Positions 12,801 to 24,800 of a stretch of 64,000 nucleotides of DNA are shown here, piece by piece. The position numbers were made by a program, and so were the translations under genes. The notes under the pieces are model-generated. The model was not told the DNA's origin. It worked only from the letters and a program-made list of their open reading frames with translations, and did no database searches. Origin of the DNA: Ceratothoa steindachneri (taxonomy: Eukaryota; Arthropoda; Malacostraca; Isopoda; Cymothoidae). The stretch's first letter is position 1; the number at the start of each line of letters is the position of its first letter. The stretch spans positions 68,531,720 through 68,595,719 of the forward strand of contig OZ018323.1 in the NCBI GenBank assembly GCA_963969495.1, given 5' to 3'.

Positions 12801-15800
12801 GGGACCATCCTTGAGGCTTAGCCGAAATTAATCTTAGGATCATTTTTCAGGATTTCCCGAGCTCATTCTTTCGGTTTAGCGGGTACCATTCTTTAGTCTA
12901 GGTATGGTCCTTCTTGAGACCTACCTGGGGTCATCCTAAACCGAACTGGCGAGTTCTCGGGCGTTTTGAGAGGGGAGCATTCCGGGGTAATGGATGCTCC
13001 CATATAGATGTCATCATCTCGATTCCGGATGAAACACCGGAACTTCTCGTCCTTCCGGGACTCCTTCGTGTTGGCGGCGGCGAAGTAGTGGTTCTTCCCG
13101 ATAAACCAATCACCCAAACAAGAGAATTCGCTCACTAGTCAGAGAAGAAAACAAAAGACGTGATCAACGGACTAAAAGAATGGAGTGAAAGAGAATGGTT
13201 TTATGAACAGTTATATTACGAAAGGTTACCATGTTAGGGTGATAAAAAGAATAGTTTCCAGTGGCATTTTTTAGAAGTTTACCCGACAAAAAATTAGTCA
13301 CATGGCGTTAAAGTTTAAATTACAGGGCCTGTAGTTAGTATTGAACGAGGAAAATCGGGAGGTTACGACGTAGCAAGTGTGCGGCAGGATCCATAGATTT
13401 CGAAAGGGTGGTACGATCAGTGCCTGTCTCGTACGGTGTAAAATGAGGTTCAAAACAGATGTTATGAAGTGACTGCATTTGGGCGTGCCAAAGTCCACCC
13501 GTACGGTCATACGGGTGTACCTGCAATGGCAGAAGTCCAGGTTTACAGGAAACTCGCTCAAGAATTGTAGACTTTAAGGACTATAGTGACGGACCGGAAC
13601 CGTCAGTGTTTCACGGGTTGTGCCTAAAAGTCGTTTCTCTTGAAGGTAAGAATTGCTGCAGGACGTCAACCCAGGTCCTTGGGCACCTATTACCCAAAGA
13701 ACACTCTGCAGGAAACTTACAGTGTGGGTGAGAAGACACAAACAGTGGAGCGGGGAGGACTGGAAATGCGAGAGACGAATCCCTTTTCTGTCTGTATGTG
13801 AATTATGCCCGGCGTCGTGTTCATCGTGGACCTCATGAGGCCCTTAAGGAAGACTGCATTTAGGGTGTGGTTCAAGCTGCGGGAGGCTCTGTGATGTACT
13901 GGGGGTGTTTTAATTATTCGGAAATGGGTCCCTTGATTGAGGTGAAAGACAATTTGGACCATTATGCCTACATCAGATGCTAACGACCAAGTTTTCCCGT
14001 TTGCCTTTCGTCTTAACGCAAAACGTAACAACCCAATCCCTCTCTTCCGGCATGACAACTCTCGCGTTGACCGGGTTAGAACTGCGACTGACTGGCAATG
14101 ATGAACATTCAAAAACAATCACACATCTGGAGTGGCCCGCAAAATCACCGGATCCGAATTCCATCGAAAATCTAAGGCGCTACCTCGAACGTGTCAAACG
14201 TCAGGGATGGCATCAACGCAATCTGGCCGAATGGCACAATTCTGTGATGCAAGAGTAGCTCAACACAATGATGGCGCCTACATCCAGAACTTTATCCAAT
14301 CCATGCCACCTCGAATCGTAGCTATTATCAAGGCTCGGGGACGGATGGGGGGGGGGGGTATTACACGTTATTAGGTACGCTCCCGTCTCGTATAACTAAT
14401 ATTTTGTCCGGTGAGCTTATTTGGAATGGGGGTGTTTTAATGAGTACGCATCAGGGCTTGGAGAAAAACGCAGTTCCAGATATCTATTTGAAAACGCCAC
14501 CACAAATTCTACCCCCTGGAATTGGTCACAAGACGAGACCGCAAATCGTACCCCCTGGAATTTGCACAAGACGAGACCACAAATCATACCCCCTGGAATT
14601 GGTCACAAGGCGGACAAAAAATTATACCCCCTGGAATTGGTCACAAGGCAAGACCACAAATCACTACCCCACAGAATTGGTTACAATACGGAACCACAAG
14701 TCGTACCTCCTTGCAAAGACTCCTTGATTCCTTCGCATTTTGTGTAGTTGATGATGAATTTCTGGTTGGCGATGAGGAACTGGTTTCCGGGTTCTTGGCA
14801 AGATCGTATTATTTGCTCTGGCTTATCGCATTCGCCGGTAAAACTGAAGGGAAAAGGCAGAAATATATAAAAGAGCTTTTACACAAATCTTATTTCTCGC
14901 GCTTTTTGTGAAATGGTTTTAAACCACCTTTCCACTCGTACTCGGCTCTGCCTTGGCGGGGGTGGGAATGAAAGAAAATAAAAAAGATTAAGAATGGATG
15001 GCACTTTCCTAACAAACCTCACCAACCTCAATTGAATGTTGGAGTCAAGAGGGCGCATATGAAGCCTCCCAAAAAATAAAAGGACAAATGTGTATAAATT
15101 AAAGGTAGTCAAAGTAGGATTGTGTAATAATAATTAAAATTATGGTCGATGAGATACGGATGATTACATAAAAGGGGGATGCAAATAAAAGTGAAATGAA
15201 TAATAAACCAGAGGAAAGTGTCCAGAAGGAAGGTGAATGAGAAACAAGAACTTCTGAAACGAAGGTAATTGTATATCCGAATGGGAACAAGAACTTCTGG
15301 AATGATGGATGATGATCCGGATCGGAATAAGAACTTCTAAAATGGTGAATGATGATCCGGATCGGAACAAAAACTTATGGAATGGTGAATAATAATCCGT
15401 ATGGGAACAAGATCTTCTGGAATAGTGAACGATGATCCGTATGGGAACAAGAACTTCTGGAATGGTGAATGATGATCCGGATTGGAATAAGAACTTCTAA
15501 ATGGTGAATGATGATCCGGATCGGAATAAGAACTTCTGGAATAGTGAATAAAAATCCGTATGGGAACAAGAACTTCTGGAATAGTAAACAATGATCCGTA
15601 TGGGAACAAGAACTTCTGGAATGGTGAATGATGATCCAGATTGGAATAGGAACTTTTGGAATGGTGACATAATCCCGATGATGATGATAATTTTTTTTGG
15701 AATGGCGACATATGATCCGCATGGGAACAATAACTTCTGGAATGGTAACTGATGATCCGGGTGGGAACAAGAACTTGTGGAATGGTGAATGATACGGATG

Positions 15801-18800
15801 AGAACACGAACTTGTGGAATGGATGGTGAATGATGATTCGGATGGGAACAAGAACTTCTGGAATGGTGAATGATGATCCTGATTGGAATAAGAACTTTTA
15901 GAATGCTGAATGATACGTATGGGAACAAGAACTTCTGGAATGGTAACTGATGGTCCGGATGGGAACAACAACTTTTGGAATGGTAGCTGAGGATCCGGAT
16001 GGGAAATGATGATCCGTATGGGAAAAAGAACTTCTGGAATGGTAACTGATGGTCCGGATGGAAACAACAACTTTTGGAATGGTAGCTGAGGATCCGGATG
16101 GGAAATGATGATCCGTATGGGAACAAGAATTTCTGGAATGACGAATGATGATCCGGATAGGAACAAAAACTTCTGGAATGGTAATTGATGATTCGGACGG
16201 GACCAAGATCTTTTGAAATGCTGATTTATGATCCTGATGGGAACAAAAACTTCTGGAAGGATGGCGAATAAGGATTCAAATGGGAACAAGAACTAGTGGA
16301 AGGAAAGTGAATGAGGATCCGGAACGGAACAATAACTGCTGGAAGGAAGGTGAATGAAGACAGGAAGGAGGCTGTGAGTGATCAATGCATAAGGGTTGGA
16401 GGGTGATTGCAAGAACTATGGAAGGATAAGACTTGATTTATTTAGGCAATGTGTAGAGATATTTGAACTGAGCGAGTAAGAAGAATAACTGAAGGTATGT
16501 ATAATTAATGACCAAGGTGGATTTCGGGCAAATAGGGTGTGTGTGTGTGTGTGTGTATAGATGGCCTGCCGCTCCTCCAGGTGGCAAATATAACTTTAGA
16601 CGGGTAAATGGACAATTTGAGAGGGATACTTGGTATGCGAAAAGTGTATAGAATGAGCGACGTGCTCACAAATATTTGAAAGTACGAACAAGCTCGTACA
16701 AAGGACAGATATACAAAGGCATAATTATTTTTCGAACAGCATAACTCCTCCAAAGGTATAAACTTGGCCCGTCTAACGGAGAAATCCCCAAGTTTTTCAA
16801 TATATGGCAAACACAACTAAAACCACACCTCTGGAAAATGCCAAGACCACCAAGAACATATTCATCTTTTTGCCCGCTCTCATCGACTGATATTCACAGC
16901 TCTCTTAATTGATTCCACCCCGGTGTGGATATCGCCTTCAAAAGAGGCGAATATTTCGTTTAAAAATGCTTAAGTTGGAATTTTTGGACCTTCCACAACC
17001 TTACCTGAAGCGGTTTTGGTAAGCGAACTGCCACACTCCCTCCAGCGCCGACCGACAATTCTTGGGCACAAAATTCTCGTTAAAAAGGGTCACCATGGCC
17101 TTGTTTTTCTTAATCTTATTGCAAGAGTCTTCCAACGATGGGGAATACTCGGGGGGGAACGTAACGCAACCACCTATAATAACCATATAAAAATGACTAA
17201 TTCGACGGAGTGGGACCTCAAATTTAATTAATCAGTATTTTTATTATTATAACTTAATACGGTCAGCAAATGGTACCAATCGAAGCAAACAATAATGTTA
17301 AAGTGTACATAAGTAGATACTAGATAGGTTAATATAATTGTTTGAAATCACTTTTATAGTCATGCAAAGTGTTACGCACACGGACGCTGACGCACAAAGT
17401 CACCCAACTCGGCGAAGTTTATTATTATCAAGAGGTAGGAAAAAGAAAATGAGTGCGGGAAAATTGGAGAACACAAGTACAACTAGAAGGTGCGGTGGGT
17501 AATTTGTCGCCGTTGATAATTCTGAATTCTGCGCATGCGTGTTGTGTGGCGTCGGTTATCTCTTCTTCATATCATATTAGACTCAGTTGTGTATCATCTT
17601 GAAAGAAACAATACCATGGGTGAATTCAATCATCTAAGATTTTGGAAAAGGCACGCTATGCTGCTTGGTATTCACCCTGGGAGATCCAATGCGAAGATCT
17701 CCTAGTTCTTGGGTGTCAATCTGAGGACGGTGCAGAGATCGGGTAAGAGCTGTATAAGTTAGGCGTGGAAACCTCACTCTAAGCGTTCTGATACGAAAAG
17801 AACCCCCGGATTTGTTCGGGAGATCCAGGCCATCATTGATAAGGATCCCAGCAATCCAATGAGGTCCATAGCCAAGGACAAGTGAACGTCAGTCTCTCAT
17901 CACGTAGTTATCGCATGAGGACATCAGCTACTACTCACTACAAGATGAGTAAGGACCACCTTCTGTCGCAGATGATGAAGGGCAAGAGGAAGGATCGTGT
18001 TGAGAAGCTTGTGAAAGAACTGAAGCATCCCTTGAAACTTGGCATGTTTTTGTCTTGTTTTTTTCAGACTAGAAGAATTTCTGTCAGCACCAGATGATGA
18101 ACTCGCAAAACAACCGATGGCTTGGTGTGCCCCCAAAGATGTACTAAACGTCGTAAAGACCAAGTTCCCGTCCCATATCATGGTGTTAGTGGTGGTCAGT
18201 AGCGAGGACCACGTCATGCATCCGTTTATGTTCCCGGAGGGATACATCAAGTGTCTAGAGGAGATGATGATGATGTGACCATCTAGAAGGCCTGCAGCAG
18301 GTTCCGACGTCTCCTAGAGTCCGTGGCTGGAGGCCGACAGCGATTTCATTGAATAAAATTAATAATACGACCCTTCAGATTTTTAACATGTAACTTTGGG
18401 AAATATATTTGTATAGATAAACTGTTATTTTTTTATATTGAAGTTAGGCGACAAATTGCCCACCGCCCACTATAGAAAGCACTCAGAGCTCATACCTCCG
18501 TCCAACGCCTTTAATTCAAACTCGAACAAAAATCAACTAGTTTCCAGACTAAGCCAAAACAATAGGTATTATAGTGTTTAGAATTAAAAAAAAAATAATA
18601 CTGGCAAATGTCTATTCGCGGAAAATATAAACATTCACATGAAAAATAAGAATCCATACCCCCCAAAAAGATTACAATCATTAACTTCAAACTTCTACAC
18701 ACACTTACATTTAAATCCAAGGGTCTCTAATATTACCGTACTCTAATATGTGCATAACATATTATAGGTCTGCTACAAACATAATCACATGTTTATTATC

Positions 18801-21800
18801 ATTATTAATAGTTTGTGAATTATCAACAAAATTATGATTTTGCCGTGTTGGTAGAATGAATCCGGATTTCTACTCCGGATTAGCCATAGGACAAAGTAAG
18901 TAAGAGCATATGAGTCCTTCATCCTGGAAACCTATCCGTCTCAATATTAGGAATCTTGTGTCTGCCTATCTTCAGTAGTTTGTTCATTAATTATTAACAA
19001 AACGCTGATTTTCCCTTAATGGCAGATCCATCCAGATATAACGTTTTAGCTTTAACAGCTGTACACAATCTGTTTGAAGGAGGCTAAATCTGCATGACAT
19101 ATCTTAGCTACACAGTGGTGGCAATCCTATGTTTCTACCACTCACCATTACTGAATTGGTAAAATTGCCACTCCAAATATATATTTTGATCTAAAAGATC
19201 CATATCTTGATAAAATTGCATACATGTTCGTAGCATGTGATAAGTTGTTCATCGCGGGGTAATTTCAACTTAATTATCTTATTATTTTTTTACGATATTA
19301 GAACAAATGTGAGATCTGAATCCTCCAAATCTAATCAACTCTCCCTTGACCTAAGCTCCCATCCCCGACACAAAGTTGGAGATATCTTGTACACAAACAT
19401 ACACCGGTGATCACATAATCTCCGCCTTACTATGTTAGTGTAGGTAATTACATAAAAAAAACGAGAAGCAGAGTGGCAGAGAAACAAAAAGATTATTTAT
19501 GCCGAACTAAGGGGGTTTCCCCCATGGTTAGACACAAGTACTCTGGGTCAGGGTAAGAAGAAAAAAAGACGACGGTAGGGGATGGAATACAATTTTTAGT
19601 TACTTATCTGGCTGCCGCCTACGATGGGGGTGGGGGAGGATGCAGTGGGCGTTCAACAAGTATGTGGGACACAGTAACTAAATATGGCAGGGGTTACATG
19701 TAGAAGAGAGACCGTGGGACACGTGTCTGTTGGTTAGCCTGGTATGACCCAGGCGAAGGCGGGTGAGCACCACCATTCTATGGCGGGAGCGGTGGAAAGA
19801 TGAGGCTTAATAGCGGATGAAGTGTAATGTAGTGAATCTTGGTGAGGGGCCGAGTTTGTCAGGTGGCAAGCCACTATGCATTAAGGATTTTCATGTATGG
19901 AAGTAGGACTGGGCGTGCTGGGTCGGAGGCTGAACAGAGAACTCTGCCGCTTCGCTACTAGTCACGTGAACGTGGAAGGGTACCCACCCAGTTGGTGGCA
20001 AGCTTATTGGATGAGATCGAAAGGTCAAGCAAGAGCAGTGGGCTTAAAGGCTGAGGGAGAGAATGACGGGAGACTGAAATATCGCGCTTCGGTAATCCGT
20101 GAACAACACGAATTCGGTGGAACGGAGTAAGCAGACAGTACGGACGGCCTCCCGGATGGTGTACAGCTATGTTGAGTACAAGAACACTTAAGGGTGAGTG
20201 AAAGAGGAGCACCGTATCCATTACGACGAAGGGAAAATGAGATGTGAAGGGAATTGGAGACATCGGTGGAGATCGCCGTAATCTGCGAGTTAGGGCACAC
20301 AGGTCTAAGGAACTTTGACCGGAGAACAGTAGCCAGCTTCAAGGGCTTGCGATTTGGGAGTATGGAGAAGGAAGGGGCATGGCTGGCTAGGAGGCAAAGG
20401 AAGAAGGGAGCGTGGAGGGCCCGCCCTCATTGTTTTGTCGACTCAGAAGAATGGGTGTTTTTTTTTCTTGTAATTTAAAACGCAATAATACCGAGGCCGT
20501 AGCTCGAGGAAAGTTTGTAAGTAGAGATTTGTACAGAAAGGGGTAGAGATAGAGGTGAAAATACGGGGAAGATCTATATAGACGCATATCTTCCTGCAGG
20601 CATTGAGACCGGGAGGGAAAACTGCGGGGTTTGGGGGTAGGGAAGGGAGACAATTTTTCAAGATGTTAGCTGTAGCAATGTTGCCAATGCTACACATGGC
20701 ATCTCCTTGATGCCCAGCAGGCAAGGCTGTCTTTTTGTTTAAACTAGCCGCACCCTGTTGGGCAGGAGTCATTCCCAAGTGGGTATGGCGCGACCAGCCC
20801 GGGAGAGTGTGATCTTTCCCACTGGGATGTATCCGGTGTGAGGTGAAGTTGCAACAGAACTTCCACTTCCTAGCCGTTGCCGTGCCACTAGCATGCAACA
20901 GCCTCCCTCTTATCTAACCTGGTTCCTCAGGACAGTCTACCGAGGGCCCCACTGAATCCTGGGAACGTTGGCGGGGGCCCACCGAGAGCACAGGCTGTCA
21001 GATCAAAGGTTTTCGCCCTTAATCCCCCAAGCGGCCGGAGGGAGCAGAGATGACACCTGCACTTCGGGAGCTATTAACAATAGCATCCTCCCCTTGCGGG
21101 TGCGTAAAAAAGATAGACAAGGTGAAGATGGGGGGGGGGGTAAAGTGGGGGAAGAATGCAGGCATGTTAAAACCGACCCCCAAGAGGAAGAGGTCAACAA
21201 ACTCCTCGCTCCCGCCAGATATGAATGGACGAAAGCTGGTCGGCGACTCGCCTGAGAAATTATCCGCTGTCCAAGAAAATAGATGAGAAGAGGCATTGAA
21301 AGGAAGGTGCACACAGAAAATGCCGAGAAAGAATAAAGCCCAGGTAGTCTTAATCTAGTTTGAGATTGCCGAAGAACTGGGGCCGGGAGGGCGTATGGTT
21401 GTATCAGGTATCAGGTGTAACAGTTTACAGAGGGCAACCCCTTGCGGGGAAGTGAACTTGTGAGGTCTGAGACATCCAGCTGCGCCAACACCGCAATGCC
21501 CCAGCGCATGATAGGGAGGCTGAGGGGGAGGGGTGAGACATGAGGGGTATGGCGCTTAGCAGGAAGGGCCGGCCTTCGGGTCAACCCTCTTGAAGCCATC
21601 CGCCACTACTTATCGTGGTTTCTCTCTGGCTAAATCCGCACCACCAGCATAGCACCCAACCACAGCAAAATCTCATGGGAACAAACTACTCCAAACTACA
21701 CAGAACAATCACAGGGTGTACATACAGCACACCCACCCAACGCCTACATGCTGAAACAAAAATACTCCCAATCAAAATACACAGAGACATGATTGGAACC

Positions 21801-24800
21801 CAACACTTCAGCAGAGCATGAACCCGTCCCCACCCCGACCACCATCTGACAGCAAAGCCCCCTCCCCCCGTACCAGGACACTACTTCTAATACCTCTACA
21901 ATAACCTCAGTCGCCTATCACTAAATCACAACTTAATCAAATACATCCATCCACATTACCTTCGCCTCAAGACATTTGGACACACTACTACCAGACAACA
22001 TCCTAAACGAACCCCCTTCCTAATAAACCAATTAGAGAAATCACTGCACACAACACGCAGAGTAATCCCATCTCAACTCACGTCAGGCCACTCCACTATA
22101 CTTCAAGAATACAAGCAGAATAAACCTTGCCCCGACACAACATGAAACATATGCAACCAAAGCCCAGGCAACATCAAACACCTACTTATAGATTCCCCAA
22201 ATCGCACTACACACAATATTTCATCTCTTAGGGACCTGTTGACCGACTCAGGGAGTGTGGTGGATTTCCTAGTGGCAACCCACCTCGCAGAGAAGTAGGG
22301 GCGGGGGAGTAAAGTAAGTCACTGGTCTGTGCAAACATTTTACCTAAAATTACTCGCCCACAACGCACCACGTGACTCTCAACCACTATTTTGAATACCA
22401 AGAAACAGACAAACATGACGTGAGAGATGACTTCGAGCTGCCGGTACTTGTGGTGTAGATATAGCAATCGCCCCTCCGTAGTCTACTCCTTTGCTACTCA
22501 CTCATACACTTTTCTCCAAAAGTCCGTCCGTGAGCCTCACACCCGCCGTGTCCATATAGATAACAAAACAGGCCACTAACCTTGTTCAAGCATTTTGCTA
22601 ATCTCTCTGCGCCTCTGAACCCCTCCCCCGCCTCTTCTCTCTATTTCCCAGGCTAAATTTTCTGCTTTCTTCTCCCACAAGATAGTACATATCCGTTATG
22701 GCCTACCTTCTGTTGTTCGCCCTTTCCTAAAGAAACAGAACCTGGACTCAAACGACCCGGCAAACTCCCGCCAATCTCGCCAACTCTTATTCCTCTCGAA
22801 TGCCTTGAAAGGCTGTGTCAGATCGGATTCTAGCTCACCTGTCCTCCTCCAAAGCTAATGAGATTTTTTCAGTCTGATTTTAAGACTTGACACAGCATTG
22901 AATCAACTATTCTGTGTGTAGCGGATCGCCTTCCTCGTCCGATCGACACTTGTCACCCTTTTATTAATGACACGCAAATCTATATTTCCTTTTCCTCGTT
23001 TGAGGCAAGAGAAACCTACAGGTGCATAAAATACCATCCCTGAATGGCTCTCGAAGAACTGTCCGAAATTCAACCATGACAAAACAGAGGTATTACTTGT
23101 AAGTACTCCTGCGCACCTGGTTCACTGCAGAACTATTGTTTCCTGTCTTAACTTTGGCTCCTTCCATACCCTCATTTCTGACAGGGTTAAAAAAATGGGC
23201 GTCATCTTGATACTTATCTCCCAAAACTCACGTTACTAGCGTGTGTAAATCATTTCTCGTTTTCTCCTTAATATCAGCCGCATCCGCCCAATTTTAAGCG
23301 CAAGAGCTTTGAGATCGCCAGTCATGCCTTTGACACCTCTCTTCTCGCTGGATCGCAGGTTTCCACCCTCCGACCTCTCTAACTTGTTCAAAACTTTGAA
23401 GCTCGTGCTCTCTTCTCCGCACGGAACCTTTCTCTCGCGAACTGCACTGACTGACCATTCTATAGAGAATCACCTTTAAGGTCTTTCTTACACACAAGAC
23501 AATAAGTGCTGCAGCTCCCTCATACCTCTCTTCATCACCACCCCTAAGAACCCCACGCTCTGGCTCTGCCCCCCCTTCCCCTCTACCGTTTGTTCCTCGT
23601 CGTCTGTGCTGCATGGGTGATCGTGCTTTCTCTGTATTTGCTCCGAGAATGTGGAATGACCTCGTTGCATATGCCCATTGCCATACCTTGATGCCTTCAA
23701 GCTTGCCTCTTAAAGACTCCCTCTCCTATCCTCTCAACTTTTTCTCTAGTTGATAGATAGGCGCTGTGTGAAGGGCCATTCATGGTCATGAAAAGCGCCA
23801 CAAAAAAACATATTACTATCTGCTTTTACTCATATACCCTTAATATAAGTGCAATGCTTTTAACCTACACTTTTATGTAAGGTAGCAGCTACAGGACACC
23901 CGCCCAAGCAAAGTAGACCCGAATTAGGAATTCTTCCGCAGACTAATCACGCCCGATGTCACTTAAGTCCGGTTGGTGGAGTTCCTCAAGGCGGCCGGCC
24001 TAAAGGAGGGTCCCTTGATTGGGGGCAACTAGAGTGACTTTCAGGAATAAAGATAATTTGTGTCATCATAATTTCATCCATCTTGTTTATGAAAGGAATC
24101 GGGGGGTCTAAATAACGAGGGTGTTTTCACTTAATAAAAGAGACAATACATGTTCTATTATAAAAAGAAACTAACGAAGACATTTCCAGTTTTTTGAAAA
24201 AGAATATTCGTAAAGAAAGTGAAGTTAATGGAAGTACGGTAGATCGAGAGCTCGAGTAGCCAAAAGATGCAACTACTTGAGGCTCCTGGGATAAGGATAC
24301 GCAACTCTCGATTTAGTAGATGGTCAGATTACGAACCATATAACTTCATAATAAGAGAAGTGCTCAGAAGTACGAAGAAGTTCCTACTTAGAATCGAGGT
24401 ACTCAGAAGTATGAGTGCGCTTGGTTCGTACTACAGGGGTATGTGCTTAGAAGTACGACACGTCACGTAATAATTTCGTATAAGGAGCAGAGGCAATTGG
24501 TAGTAGCTTATATCTTGACCCTCACCCACCTCCCCATGATGGGTTGGCTTAAGAATCAATAATAGTAAAGTGACGATGGCATGTGGCTCTTGTACGATCG
24601 ATCCCAGTTTGAATCCAATCTTTGACCCAAACACCTTGCCCATTTTCGCTTACCCTAACTATACCACTTTCACAATAAAATATTTGCTATCATTTAGATA
24701 TAAATAGATAAATACATCCTCTCAATGAGCTGACTTTCTGGCTTGGTGCGGAATGTCTAATTTAGCACCAAAACATCAATATTGGCGCGAAAATGGCAAA

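Noticed and set aside
13130..13134. Alternative exon 4 acceptor at 13,132-13,131
   Set aside because: It would fit a direct exon 2 to exon 4 join, but once exon 3 was found only the upstream AG at 13,136-13,135 keeps the phase.
15337..16289. 304-residue repetitive ORF on the minus strand
   Set aside because: It is a translation of the 39-41-bp intron 2 array, in several frames at once.
1..16330. CRISPR-like arrays
   Set aside because: Units are directly adjacent with no unique spacers, and the genome is eukaryotic.
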